Assembly (NCBI GenBank): GCA_035529695.1
Contig: DATKWD010000165.1
Coordinates: 1 to 64,000, forward strand
Direction of reading: 5' to 3'
Length of the DNA: 64,000 nucleotides
From: DATKWD01 sp035529695
GTDB lineage: Bacteria; Actinomycetota; Acidimicrobiia; Acidimicrobiales; Salinilacustritrichaceae
Shown here one piece after another: positions 36,173 to 45,507 of the stretch. A model generated the notes under the pieces. The model was not told where the DNA came from. It was given only the letters and a program-made list of their open reading frames with translations, and searched no databases. The stretch's first letter is position 1. Each line of letters starts with the position of its first letter. The position numbers were made by a program, and so were the translations under genes.

Positions 36173-36892
36173 ATGGCCGATGAACTCGACGTCGAACGAA
36201 TCCTCGTGATCGCCGCACACCCCGACGATGTGGACTACGGCGCCGCCGGATCAGTCGCGACCTGGACCGACGCGGGCATCGACGTGTCGTACTGCATCGT
36301 CACCGACGGGGATGCCGGTGGCTTCGACCCCGACGTCGGTCGTCACGAGATCGCCGGGATCCGTCAGCAGGAGCAGGTCGCCGCGGCCAAGGAGGTCGGC
36401 GTCACCGACGTCACGTTCCTCGGACACCCCGATGGCTACCTGGAGGTGTCGCTCGCGCTCCGGAAGGACATCGCGCGTGTCATCCGCACGGTTCGCCCCC
36501 AACGCGTGGTCACCCAATCGCCCGAGCGCCGGTACGAGTTCGTCTACGCCAGCCACCCCGATCACCTGGTCGCGGGTGAGGCCACGATGTGTGCGGTCTA
36601 CCCCGACAGTCGCAATCAGTTCTGGTTTCCCGAACTCGTCGAGGTCGAAGGTCTCGAACCCTGGACCGTCGACGAGGTCTACCTGATGGGCGGTCCCGAC
36701 GCCGACGTCTACATCGACATCACCGAGCAGCTCGATCGCAAGGTGGCCGCCCTTCTCCGTCACGACAGCCAGATGACCGATCCCGGCGGGCTCGAGACGC
36801 GGATACGAGGGTGGGGCGAGTCGACCGCCGGGGCCGGTGGATTGAAATCAGGGCGATGCGCCGAGTCCTTCCGTCGGGTCCCGACCGCCTGA
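36173..36892 (+). CDS. PIG-L family zinc deacetylase
   Basis: 239 aa from ATG 36173. Zinc-dependent N-acetylglucosaminide deacetylase family. The ligand motif AHPDD (VIAAHPDDVDYG) is at residue 14 and the third ligand in SHPDHLVAGEA. Mycothiol enzymes MshB and Mca belong here; lacking the longer MshB insertions, this 239-residue protein is more like LmbE-type deacetylases of small-molecule conjugates. It is divergent from msrA, a redox repair gene, which is at least compatible with thiol metabolism. Confidence 0.82.
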   Translation: MADELDVERILVIAAHPDDVDYGAAGSVATWTDAGIDVSYCIVTDGDAGGFDPDVGRHEIAGIRQQEQVAAAKEVGVTDVTFLGHPDGYLEVSLALRKDIARVIRTVRPQRVVTQSPERRYEFVYASHPDHLVAGEATMCAVYPDSRNQFWFPELVEVEGLEPWTVDEVYLMGGPDADVYIDITEQLDRKVAALLRHDSQMTDPGGLETRIRGWGESTAGAGGLKSGRCAESFRRVPTA

Positions 36893-36912
36893 TCGCGCCT
36901 CGGCCGGTCAGC

Positions 36913-38817
36913 TCAGGTCGTCCGCACCAGATCCGCCTGGATGTGTGGCTGACCGGCGACTTGGACGTCGAGCTCGATGGCGGTCCATCGCAGCAGATCG
37001 CCGGTGGTGATGAGGCGGACGAGCCCGCGGGTCGCACTCACGTCCGCGTCGTCGACCGGACCGAACGTCAGCAATCGCTGTCCCGATGATGGGCGCGATG
37101 TCGTGAGGCGGACATCGAACTCCTGCACCGAGCGGTCGCCGCCGACGGGCACGCTCGCAAACGGCACCGGCCGGGTCGAGAAGAAGGTGGTGACCAACTC
37201 GGACCGGTCGGGTGGCCCGAGGGCGTCGAAGCCACTGATCGTGCCGAGCCACGGGCTCTGCGACACGAACCTGAGCTCGAGGCCACCGGCCACGTCGACC
37301 AGCGCCACGCCGCGTTCGTCGGACGCGAGCTCGAAGGTCGTCGTTACGGCTGCACCGTCATCGACGATGACTGCGCCCTGGTAAGTGGCGGCCGGGACGG
37401 GCGGGGCGGCGATGTCCGACGGAGCGTTCGACCGCAGGGTGCCCTCGGCGCTGACCCTGATCTCGCCGTCACTGACCGAGGTCGGCATGACCAGCGGGCC
37501 GAAGCACGGTCCGGCCGTGCACGTGAGATCGGTGTCGTAGACCGACCCGTTGCAGGTCTGGACGAAGGCTCCGCCGCGGCGCGAGGGAGTGACGTCGCCG
37601 AGCCATTCGGCGTCGACGGCCGACACCGGTTCGATCCCGCATCCCTGGAAACCGAACGCCTCTCCTCCGTCGCCCCGGTCGATGATCGAGACCTCGAACG
37701 ACACCAAGGTGTCGAAGCCAAGCTGCGCGGCATCGTCCACGCCGTCGGTGTCGCCCCGGTCGTAGGTGATTCGACTCGAGTCGACGACGACCTGGGTCGT
37801 GATGATCCCCTCCTGTTCGAGCTGGGCCGGGGTGCCGACGGTGATCTGTTCGACCGGACGAACCTCCGGTACGAGCACCCCGACGACCGCGGCAGCCATC
37901 CCGAGCGGGATGGCCAGTCGTTGCAGCGACGACCGCCGTGACGTCACCCGACCGGCCCGCTCGCGGTGTGGCACCCAGCCGAAGGCGACCAGCGACACGC
38001 AGAGCCCGAAGATCCCCCAGCCGACCATGGCCGCGATCTCGCCGACGAGGACACCGGTACCCGGCGCAGATGGCGTGGCAGCACCGACCATCGCGCTCAC
38101 GAACGGCCCGAGGGGGAGCGCTTCGGACGTGCGCTCCATCCATTCGGGCGCCAGTTCGGGCGGATAGAAGACGTTCGACAGGAACGCGAGCGGGAACAGC
38201 ACCGCGTACACCACGGCGGGGGCGGCGTCGGCGTTGGGGATGACGGTCGTGGTCGCGAGTCCGAGCGCGCTGAACACCGCCGCACCGAGCACGACGAGAA
38301 GTGCCAGCACCGGGAGCGCCGTCAGGGCCACCTCGACGTCGTAGAACGTGACGCCGGCCGCCAAGGTGACGGCCGCGACCAGCAGCGCCACGAGCACGTT
38401 GGACAGGATGCGACCGGTGAGGTGCGCCGCCGGCGGCAGGGGCGTGCCCCGAACCCGCTTGAGCACTCCGGATTCGCGTGCGACCGCGGTTCGGATCGCA
38501 AGGTTGGCGAAGCACGCTGTGACGACCGCGAACGCTGCGATCGCCGGCGTCGCGTACTGCATCCAGGGGAAGCGGCCCGCCACACCACCGATCGGACCCG
38601 ATGACGCGGGCGCTGATGCGGCCGGCAGTTGCACCAGCACGTCTCCCTGGAGTGCATCGAGCAACGGAAGCAGCAGCAACGGAAGCGCGACGGTGAACAG
38701 GACGGACACCGGGTTGCGGCGAAGCAGCCGGAGCTGCATTCGGGTCTCGCCGACGGCGAGCCACAGCGGCGAGCCCAGCTTCTCGGGCGTCACGGTCCGA
38801 CGCACGGGATCACCCAC
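36913..38817 (-). CDS. ABC-2 type permease fused to an extracytoplasmic domain
   Basis: 634 aa from ATG at 38815-38817. First 285 residues: six TM helices of an ABC-2 exporter permease with the cytoplasmic N-terminus LWLAVGETRMQLRLLRRNP and the conserved NVFYPPELAPEWM. Then a further TM helix (LQRLAIPLGMAAAVVGVLVP) leads to about 320 residues outside, Cys-containing and beta-rich (GFQGCGIEPV, VQTCNGSVYD, LTCTAGPCFG). Such an extra half is not in ordinary ABC-2 permeases (250-300 aa) and looks like a fusion with a secreted binding protein. It overlaps the ATPase gene by 8 bases. Confidence 0.75.
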   Translation of the reverse strand: MGDPVRRTVTPEKLGSPLWLAVGETRMQLRLLRRNPVSVLFTVALPLLLLPLLDALQGDVLVQLPAASAPASSGPIGGVAGRFPWMQYATPAIAAFAVVTACFANLAIRTAVARESGVLKRVRGTPLPPAAHLTGRILSNVLVALLVAAVTLAAGVTFYDVEVALTALPVLALLVVLGAAVFSALGLATTTVIPNADAAPAVVYAVLFPLAFLSNVFYPPELAPEWMERTSEALPLGPFVSAMVGAATPSAPGTGVLVGEIAAMVGWGIFGLCVSLVAFGWVPHRERAGRVTSRRSSLQRLAIPLGMAAAVVGVLVPEVRPVEQITVGTPAQLEQEGIITTQVVVDSSRITYDRGDTDGVDDAAQLGFDTLVSFEVSIIDRGDGGEAFGFQGCGIEPVSAVDAEWLGDVTPSRRGGAFVQTCNGSVYDTDLTCTAGPCFGPLVMPTSVSDGEIRVSAEGTLRSNAPSDIAAPPVPAATYQGAVIVDDGAAVTTTFELASDERGVALVDVAGGLELRFVSQSPWLGTISGFDALGPPDRSELVTTFFSTRPVPFASVPVGGDRSVQEFDVRLTTSRPSSGQRLLTFGPVDDADVSATRGLVRLITTGDLLRWTAIELDVQVAGQPHIQADLVRTT

Positions 38818-39700
38818 CGCCGGCCACGAGCTCGAGGAACACCGACTCGAGATCGCGGGGTCCGACGCGGAGATCGATCAGCTCCCATTGGTTGTCGAGC
38901 ACAACCGAGGTCAGCCGGTTCAGGTCACCCTGCGGGTCGCGCGTGGCGACGATCGCGCGCTCGCCGCGACGGCTGAGATCGAATCGGGTGCTGAGCGCAG
39001 CGACGACGTCGTCGGTCGCCCGGAAACTGATCTCGGTCGCGAGTCCGACCAGTTGTGCGGGCGAACCGAGCGCAGCGATCGATCCGTCTCGCAGCACCGC
39101 GACCTTGTCGGCGAGGCGTTCGACCTCGTCGAGGTAGTGGGTGGTGAGCACGATCGTGACGCCTTGACCGCGTAGCTCGTCGACGAGATCCCAGGCGATC
39201 TGTCGGGCCAGCGGGTCGAAGCCCGTGGTCGGCTCGTCGAGGAACACCAGGTCGGGCCGCCCGACGATCGCGAGCGCCAGATCGAGCCGCCGGCGTTGCC
39301 CGCCCGACAGCACGCCGACCCGTTTGTCGTGCTCGGCGTCGAGGCCGATCGACGAAAGGGCTACGTCAGGACTCAGCGGGTCACGGTGATAGCTGGCCTG
39401 GAGGCGGGCCGCCTCGATGACCGTCAGGTCCGGGTCGATCGCGGTCGACTGGAGCACGATGCCGAGCCGATCTCGGAAGGCCCGGCCACCGCGGGCTGGA
39501 TCGGTGCCGAGGACCTGTACGTCGCCGCCGGTTCGTCGGCGGTGCCCCTCGAGGATCTCGACAGTGGTGGTCTTTCCGGCCCCATTCGAGCCCAGCAGCG
39601 CGAAGACGTCGCCGCGCTGGACCTCGAAGCTGATTCCCCGCAGGACGGTTTCGGTCCCGTACCTCATGTCGAGGCCGTCGACGACCACCGCGGGTTGCAC
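38810..39700 (-). CDS. ABC transporter ATP-binding protein
   Basis: 296 aa from ATG 39698-39700. Walker A GSNGAGKTTT, signature LSGGQRRRLDLA, Walker B LVFLDEPTTGFDP, and H-loop LTTHYLDEVERLA are intact. It belongs to the drug/lipid export (CcmA/DrrA-type) ATPases; the C-terminal 75 residues (ATEISFRATDDVVAAL) are the usual extension. It drives the fused permease immediately downstream in the same operon. Transcribed divergently from the helicase gene. Confidence 0.92.
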   Translation of the reverse strand: MQPAVVVDGLDMRYGTETVLRGISFEVQRGDVFALLGSNGAGKTTTVEILEGHRRRTGGDVQVLGTDPARGGRAFRDRLGIVLQSTAIDPDLTVIEAARLQASYHRDPLSPDVALSSIGLDAEHDKRVGVLSGGQRRRLDLALAIVGRPDLVFLDEPTTGFDPLARQIAWDLVDELRGQGVTIVLTTHYLDEVERLADKVAVLRDGSIAALGSPAQLVGLATEISFRATDDVVAALSTRFDLSRRGERAIVATRDPQGDLNRLTSVVLDNQWELIDLRVGPRDLESVFLELVAGGG

Positions 39701-39777
39701 GTCCGGAGGCTAACGACGACGACCGAACCCGGTCTGGTTCAGCGTTGCTGTCGCAGTACGCACGTAGGTTTGCTCGC

Positions 39778-42615
39778 GTGGTCGTTCCCGGTCCTGTCGA
39801 ACTCGGTCGCGGTGTCGTCGTCGCCGATGGGCCGGTTCCCGACCCGTGGCACGGTGCCGACGAGTTCGTCCTCGACGAGGGCACGATCGCTGAACCGTGG
39901 TCGCTCGTGCAGGAGATGCATCGCCGCTGGGCCCGCCGCCAGCCCTACGTGGTCCGCCTGCTCGTCGACCCGGTCGTGTTCAGGGTTCCGAGCAGTCGCC
40001 CCGTCGCACCGTGGCGGCTCGCTCCCGAGCACGAGTGCTGGGACGACCGGCTCCACCATCTGATCTGGGCCAACACCTACGACGCTCGCACCGGCGAGGT
40101 CATCTGGTGGTGGTCACGCAAGGCCGCGCGCATCGGCGCCTCCGAGCTGAGCGACGATGACGCCGAAGGCGATGTGGTCACCGCCGACGGGACGGCCTGT
40201 TGGGTCGACGGCGGCCCCCGGAGCACGGTGCCCGAGCTCGTCGGCCCCGTCATCCCCGCCGAGCACATCGGCCTCGGCAGCCTCGAGCCCGCCCGCTTCG
40301 CGGATCGGCCGACCATCGAGCTCGCGCCTGATCAGCTCGAGGCCGTGCTGCACCCGTCCGGCGCGGTCCGAGTGATCGCACCTGCGGGCTCGGGCAAGAC
40401 GCGCGTCCTGACCGAGCGCGTGCGACACCTGCTCGGAGGCCGCGGCTACGCGCGTCCGACCCTGTTGGCGGTGGCCTACAACAAGAAGGCACAGGAGGAG
40501 ATGGCCGAACGGCTGGCGGACGTGTCGCCGCGCACGAGCACCTTGAACGCACTCGGCTACGGGTTGCTCGGCGAACATCGCGGCTCACGCCCGAGACTCC
40601 TCGACGAGCGCGAGGTCCGGCGGGTGATCGAGGAGACCTTTCCCATCGGTCGCCGACGGGCGAACACCGATCCTGTCGGCCCCTACCTCGAAGCGCTGTC
40701 GGACGTGAGGCTCGCGCTTCGCGACCCGGCGGTCGTCGAGGAGGAGCGCGACGACGTGGGCGGACTGGCCGACGGATTCGACGCCTATCGATCAAGACTG
40801 TCCGCCATGGGGGCGATCGACTTCGACGAGCAGATCTACGCCACGATCGAGGCGTTGGTCGGTGACGGCGACTTCCGTCGCCGGATGCAACCCGCCCACG
40901 CGCACCTGCTGGTCGACGAGTTCCAGGACCTGACCCCTGCTCACGTGTTGATGCTCCGCCTGCTGGCGTCGCCGACCCTCGACGTGTTCGGGGTCGGGGA
41001 CGACGATCAGACCATCTACGACCATGCGGGTGCCGACCCGCGCTTCCTCATCGACTTCGAGATGTTGTTCCCCGGGGCGGCCGAGACCGCACTCGAGGTC
41101 AACCATCGCTGCCCCGTCGCCGTGGTCGAGGGCGCCGACCGTCTCCTTCGCCGCAACCGGGTTCGGGTCGAAAAGACGATCCGACCGGGCCCCGACGCAC
41201 CGACCGGCGACGACCGGCTCGTCGTCGTGCTGCACTCGGCCGAGGCGGGGGCACGTGCCTTGGTCGAGGCAGTGGCGGCCCGGCTCGAGGCCGGCGTGTC
41301 GCCGTCGGACCTGGCCGTCCTCACCCGGGTCAACTCGCTGCTCCTGGCGCCTGCGGTCGCGCTCGGCCAGGCCGGAATCCCGGTCTGGGCGCCCATCGGG
41401 CCCGAGATGCTCGATCGCACGGGGGTGGCGGCGGCGCTGGCATGGCTGCGCATCGCCGACGACCCTGGCGCGGTCGACCCGGCCGACCTCTCGACGGTGG
41501 CTCGCCGGCCGAGTCGAGGCTTTCCGAGGTGGATCGACAAGTGGTTGGGTCGGTGTCACTCGATCCAGGACGTCGGCCGCATCGCAGGCCGGATCGACGA
41601 CGAGCGGGTGGCGGTCAAGGTGGGCGACCTCGCCGCCGACCTCGACCGGGCTGCCGAACTCGATGCGCCGACCACTCGGCGCGTCCTCGAGTTCGTACGC
41701 GACGAGATCGGCCTCGGGGGCGCCATGTCGCTCCTCGATGGATCGAAGGGCGGACAGGCGGCCGCCAGCCACCTCGACGATCTCGAGGCGCTCCTCCAGG
41801 TTGCCGACCTGCATCCCGACCTCGACGGCTTCGACCGCTGGTTGCGCGAGTCGCTGACCGGCGTGCGGACGCCAGGCGACGCCGTCACGCTGTCGACCAT
41901 CCACCGCGTGAAGGGGCGCGAATGGGACGAGGTGGTGCTGTTCGGGATGACCGCAGGTCTGATCCCACACCGGCTGGCCGAGAACACCGAGGCCGAGCGG
42001 CGGGTGTTCCACGTCGGGCTGACACGTGGCCGCCAGCGGGTCCTGGTGTTGGGCGACGAGGACAGGCCGTCGCCGTTTCTCCGCGAGCTGACCACCGAGG
42101 TCGCCGACGATCCTGCACCTCGTCCGCGCTCAGAGCCGTCGACGGCCGAACCCCGGGCGCGGGTGGGCGGTGCGCCGCGGGTCGAGGCGACCGAGGGTCG
42201 ACGGATCACGGTGCTCGGCGGCTATGACGGCGTGATCGAGACGGTCGAGTCCGATGGTGCCCGACTGACGCTCGAGGGCGGGCGATCGCTCTTCGTCCGG
42301 TTCGGCGAGCGAATCAAGACCGACGGCCGGCCCGGCATGCTCGTCGCCCCCGGACCCGATGGTGATGTGATGGCGCGGGCAGAAGAGCTGCTGCGCTCAT
42401 GGCGCCTCGACCGATCGCGGTCCGACGGGGTCCCTGCATTCGTGGTCCTCAGCGATGCCCACCTCCAGGGGATCGCACAGCGGATGCCGACCACGGCCGC
42501 CGAGCTCCGGTCGTGCCCGGGCATCGGCCCCACCAAGCTCGAACGCTACGGCGACGAGATCCTCGCCGTGCTGTCTGACTCGTCCGAACCCTCCGCCTCG
42601 GCCGACGATTCCTGA
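39778..42615 (+). CDS. UvrD/PcrA-family DNA helicase with C-terminal HRDC domain
   Basis: About 945 aa from GTG 39778 (a TTG at 39745 is upstream in frame). 3'-5' DNA translocase of superfamily 1. Walker A PAGSGKTRVL near residue 202, VDEFQDLTP near 378, GDDDQTIYDHAG near 406, and STIHRVKGREWDEV near 706. The first 195 residues form an extra N-terminal domain of the kind seen in actinobacterial UvrD-like helicases. HRDC domain at about 885-940 (VLSDAHLQGIAQRMPTT, CPGIGPTKLERYGDEIL). Its 3' end overlaps the convergent membrane protein gene by 70 bases. Confidence 0.88.
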   Translation: MVVPGPVELGRGVVVADGPVPDPWHGADEFVLDEGTIAEPWSLVQEMHRRWARRQPYVVRLLVDPVVFRVPSSRPVAPWRLAPEHECWDDRLHHLIWANTYDARTGEVIWWWSRKAARIGASELSDDDAEGDVVTADGTACWVDGGPRSTVPELVGPVIPAEHIGLGSLEPARFADRPTIELAPDQLEAVLHPSGAVRVIAPAGSGKTRVLTERVRHLLGGRGYARPTLLAVAYNKKAQEEMAERLADVSPRTSTLNALGYGLLGEHRGSRPRLLDEREVRRVIEETFPIGRRRANTDPVGPYLEALSDVRLALRDPAVVEEERDDVGGLADGFDAYRSRLSAMGAIDFDEQIYATIEALVGDGDFRRRMQPAHAHLLVDEFQDLTPAHVLMLRLLASPTLDVFGVGDDDQTIYDHAGADPRFLIDFEMLFPGAAETALEVNHRCPVAVVEGADRLLRRNRVRVEKTIRPGPDAPTGDDRLVVVLHSAEAGARALVEAVAARLEAGVSPSDLAVLTRVNSLLLAPAVALGQAGIPVWAPIGPEMLDRTGVAAALAWLRIADDPGAVDPADLSTVARRPSRGFPRWIDKWLGRCHSIQDVGRIAGRIDDERVAVKVGDLAADLDRAAELDAPTTRRVLEFVRDEIGLGGAMSLLDGSKGGQAAASHLDDLEALLQVADLHPDLDGFDRWLRESLTGVRTPGDAVTLSTIHRVKGREWDEVVLFGMTAGLIPHRLAENTEAERRVFHVGLTRGRQRVLVLGDEDRPSPFLRELTTEVADDPAPRPRSEPSTAEPRARVGGAPRVEATEGRRITVLGGYDGVIETVESDGARLTLEGGRSLFVRFGERIKTDGRPGMLVAPGPDGDVMARAEELLRSWRLDRSRSDGVPAFVVLSDAHLQGIAQRMPTTAAELRSCPGIGPTKLERYGDEILAVLSDSSEPSASADDS

Positions 42616-43025
42616 CCCCGCATGCGCCGGAAGGCCAGCCAGGCGCCGGTGACGAGCCAGGTCAACCCGATCACCACCAGCAGCCCTTGGGCGTAGTCGC
42701 GCGGCACGACCGTGTCGTTGGTCGGGCGGCGACCGAAGCCACGGATGAACGGGTAGCTGAAGAGCGCGACGGTCACCGAGACGAACATCGCGTTGCGGAC
42801 CGCCGGCCAGGTCCAGGCTGGCACCAACCGTTTCACGAGCCAAGCCGTCACGAACACGAGCGGTGCGAGGATCACGTCGTGCGCGATGACCCCACCGAGG
42901 AAGAATCGGGCGAAGCTCGCGGGTTGGCCCAGCCGCTCGTCGAGCAGCCCGCGGATACCGATCGCGATGATCGCCACGCCGGCGGTCTGGCCGGCCCAGA
43001 AGAGGCGACGTGACGAGCCGGTCAC
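42546..43025 (-). CDS. Membrane protein coupled to a molybdopterin protein
   Basis: 159 aa from GTG 43023-43025, whose first bases overlap the stop of the upstream gene (GTGA). Four hydrophobic segments: GQTAGVAIIAIGIRGLL, FFLGGVIAHDVILAPLVFVTAWLV, NAMFVSVTVALFSYPF and QGLLVVIGLTWLVTGAWL. The tail is Glu/Ser-rich and runs across the end of the helicase gene. As last gene of the operon it may be an assembly or anchoring partner for the cytochrome/molybdopterin protein. Family not recognised. Confidence 0.7.
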   Translation of the reverse strand: MTGSSRRLFWAGQTAGVAIIAIGIRGLLDERLGQPASFARFFLGGVIAHDVILAPLVFVTAWLVKRLVPAWTWPAVRNAMFVSVTVALFSYPFIRGFGRRPTNDTVVPRDYAQGLLVVIGLTWLVTGAWLAFRRMRGQESSAEAEGSDESDSTARISSP

Positions 43026-44194
43026 CGCACCACCAGCTCGGCGACCCACTTGGTCTGTTGCACGCCCGGACGATTCGGCCCGATCAACCGCACGGGGAAT
43101 CCGTGGTCGGGGTGCAGGTCTTCGCCGTTGATCTTCAACGCCAGCAACGTGTCACGGTCGGCCGCGTGTTTCGAGTTGAGGACCGAGGCGCGAAAGCTTC
43201 CCCGTTGCTGGAGCGACTCGACACCCACCTCGGCCCCCGCCCGAGCGCCCGCCATCGCGAGCAGGTCTCTCACGCGGACACCGGTCCAGTCGGCCTCGGC
43301 GCTCCATCCCTCGACGCAGGCGATGGGGAGGCGAGCGGTGTGCTGCGGCATCGCCAGGAGGTCTTCGCGCGAGAACGACAGTTCCTGGTCGACCCGCCCA
43401 CGGACCACGAGCCGGTACGAGGGCGAGGCAACGGCCTCGGCCAGACCCGACGACTCGCCGACGGCCTTGTTGACCGGCACTCCCTGCACGTTCACCCGCG
43501 GATCCCTGGGTCCGAGGACCGAGATCGCCGCCAGCGGCCGAAAAGTCTGGCCGACCGTCGCGACGGCCAGGGTGCCCGAGGCGGCGGCAACGGCGCCGAG
43601 GAACGATCGACGGTCGGCGGTGGTGGTGGTGGTCGGGGTTGCCTCGGGGGTCGCTTGCCGACGTCGGACCGTGCGCCCGATGATGGTGGCCTTGGCCGAC
43701 ACGTGGGCGACCATCGCCCCGACCGTGATCCACGTCGCCCAGTAGTGGGCGACCGGGAAGCTGAACTCCCACGGATACCAGAGCGCCACGTTGGCCGTAC
43801 CCGAGAACAGCAGGAAGATCATGCCGCCGACCAGCGGCAGCAGGGTGAGACGCTCGACTGCGTCGGCGACGTCGTCGATCGGCGGCCAGCGGAACAGCTT
43901 GGGGTAGACGATCCAGAGCTTGGCGAGCACGACCGGGATCAGGGCGATCCCGGTCGTCACGTGCACTCCCTGGCTCACGCGGTAGAAGCCCGCCGGCCGC
44001 GCCGGCCAGGTGAACCAGCCAGGGGGGTGTTGGATCAGGTGCGACAGGACTCCGGTGGCGAGGCAGATCGAGAACATGGCTCCCAACGCCATGCCGACCA
44101 GCGCGGCGCTGCGTTCATCATGGAGTCTTTCGCCGAAACGGGGAAGCGTCACGGGGGGTCGGACGCGCTCGGTCGCCTCGGCGTGCGAGTTCAT
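43022..44194 (-). CDS. Cytochrome b-type membrane domain fused to a molybdopterin (sulfite-oxidase-like) domain
   Basis: 390 aa. N-terminal 185 residues: four TM helices with paired His positions (SHLIQHPPGWF, GVHVTTGIALIP, PVAHYWATW, MVAHVSAK) as in dihaem cytochrome b561-type proteins. Then a Tat-like hydrophobic stretch after RRSFLGAVAAASGTLAVATV, and a C-terminal molybdopterin oxidoreductase domain with the Mo-ligand Cys in RLPIACVEGWS. This arrangement is a YedY/sulfite-oxidase-type enzyme with its own quinone-linked cytochrome. Translationally coupled on both sides (4-base overlaps with both neighbours). Confidence 0.8.
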   Translation of the reverse strand: MNSHAEATERVRPPVTLPRFGERLHDERSAALVGMALGAMFSICLATGVLSHLIQHPPGWFTWPARPAGFYRVSQGVHVTTGIALIPVVLAKLWIVYPKLFRWPPIDDVADAVERLTLLPLVGGMIFLLFSGTANVALWYPWEFSFPVAHYWATWITVGAMVAHVSAKATIIGRTVRRRQATPEATPTTTTTADRRSFLGAVAAASGTLAVATVGQTFRPLAAISVLGPRDPRVNVQGVPVNKAVGESSGLAEAVASPSYRLVVRGRVDQELSFSREDLLAMPQHTARLPIACVEGWSAEADWTGVRVRDLLAMAGARAGAEVGVESLQQRGSFRASVLNSKHAADRDTLLALKINGEDLHPDHGFPVRLIGPNRPGVQQTKWVAELVVR

Positions 44195-45393
44195 CGACGC
44201 ACCAACCAGGCGAAGTGGCGCCCGTCGGACTCGACCAGCCGATCGACGCCGAAACCGGCCATGTCGGCGAGGGACGCAAGGCCGTCGCGACCGACCACGG
44301 CCCAGGGGAACGGGCGGCTCGGTTCGCCTCCTGCGTGGAGCCTGACGGTCAGGTGGCGGCTCGACACTCCCGGAGGCTCGACCTCGACGAGCGCCCGGCC
44401 GCCCGGTGCGAGCAACGCGGCCACCCGTCGCAGGAGAGCGACGGGGTCGCCGCCGATTCCGATGTTGCCGTCGAACAGCAGCGCCGTCCGGTAGCGCCCC
44501 TCGCCCGGAATCCGGTCGAAGACCGACCGTTCGAGCACGGGTGCGCCGACCCGCCGGGCGTGCGAGAGGGCGGTGGGGCTGGTGTCGACACCAAGCACGA
44601 CTTCGCCGCGTTCGGCGAGGGCCAGCACGAGGCGACCCGGTCCGCAGCCGAGGTCGATGACAGGACCCTCGGTTGCGTCGAGTTGCGCCAACTCGGTGTC
44701 TGAAGGTGCTCCGCAGAAGCGCTCGGTCCGAAGCCGGATCGTGGTGCCGTCGTCGGCGATCAGGCTCGGCCCGCTCGTGAGCCCGAGCTCGCGGACGAGT
44801 GACGCGAAGCGGGTGTTCGGTGCCAGGGTCGCCACCGCTGCCGCGTCGGCGATGGTGTCGACGTCGGTGAGGTTCGCGAGGCGACCGGTCCGGAGACCGA
44901 GGTCGTCGAGTCGTGCGACCTGGGACATGCCGGTGTGGTCGCAGCTCATCGGCACACCGAGGAACACGCGCTCGTCACTCTTGCGAAGGCCGAGGCCCCA
45001 CCAGCCCCCGTCGTCGGCGAGGCCGATGACCGCATCGAGATCCGGTTCGTCGAGGCGCGCCATGGCGTCGTCGAGCAGCGTCGGGTCGAGTTGGGGAGTG
45101 TCCATCCCGATCTGGAATGCAGGACCGCCGACGTCGCTCCATGCGTTCGTCAACCGCTGATCGAACCCGTCGCCGCGTTGCGGGATGACGCGGACGCCCG
45201 CTGGAAGCCAGTCACCGGGTTCTCCTGCCAGCGCGAGCACGACCTGGTCGGCCGCACTCGACCGTCCGGCCTCGAGGGTGTCGACGAGAGCTGCCGTGGC
45301 CAGATCGGCTGCCTGTTCGGGTGTGCAGGGCGGGCAGAGTCGGGTCTTCACCGAACCCGGCCTCGGGCTCTTGGCCATCACGATGAGGTGCAC
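44191..45393 (-). CDS. DUF2064 (TIGR04282-type) transferase fused to a methyltransferase
   Basis: 400 aa from GTG 45391-45393. N-terminal half: HLIVMAKSPRPGSVKTRLCPPCTPEQA is the hallmark of the DUF2064/TIGR04282 GT-A-like transferases, named by association with arsenosugar or selenodomain clusters. C-terminal half from about residue 215: class I SAM methyltransferase (VIDLGCGPGRLVLALAERGEV, VLGVDTSPTAL). The two are normally separate genes. The fusion and the coupled cytochrome/molybdopterin gene suggest a dedicated small-molecule pathway. First gene of the operon, transcribed away from the response regulator. Confidence 0.78.
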   Translation of the reverse strand: MHLIVMAKSPRPGSVKTRLCPPCTPEQAADLATAALVDTLEAGRSSAADQVVLALAGEPGDWLPAGVRVIPQRGDGFDQRLTNAWSDVGGPAFQIGMDTPQLDPTLLDDAMARLDEPDLDAVIGLADDGGWWGLGLRKSDERVFLGVPMSCDHTGMSQVARLDDLGLRTGRLANLTDVDTIADAAAVATLAPNTRFASLVRELGLTSGPSLIADDGTTIRLRTERFCGAPSDTELAQLDATEGPVIDLGCGPGRLVLALAERGEVVLGVDTSPTALSHARRVGAPVLERSVFDRIPGEGRYRTALLFDGNIGIGGDPVALLRRVAALLAPGGRALVEVEPPGVSSRHLTVRLHAGGEPSRPFPWAVVGRDGLASLADMAGFGVDRLVESDGRHFAWLVRR

Positions 45394-45507
45394 GGCGCCG
45401 AACCTACGCACGGCTGCGGCGGTTCGGGCCGTTCTCGGCCTTACGAAGTGCGGAACCCCGCGCGCTGGACCGCTTGGCCCGGGCCCGATGATCCCTACGA
45501 TGACCGC

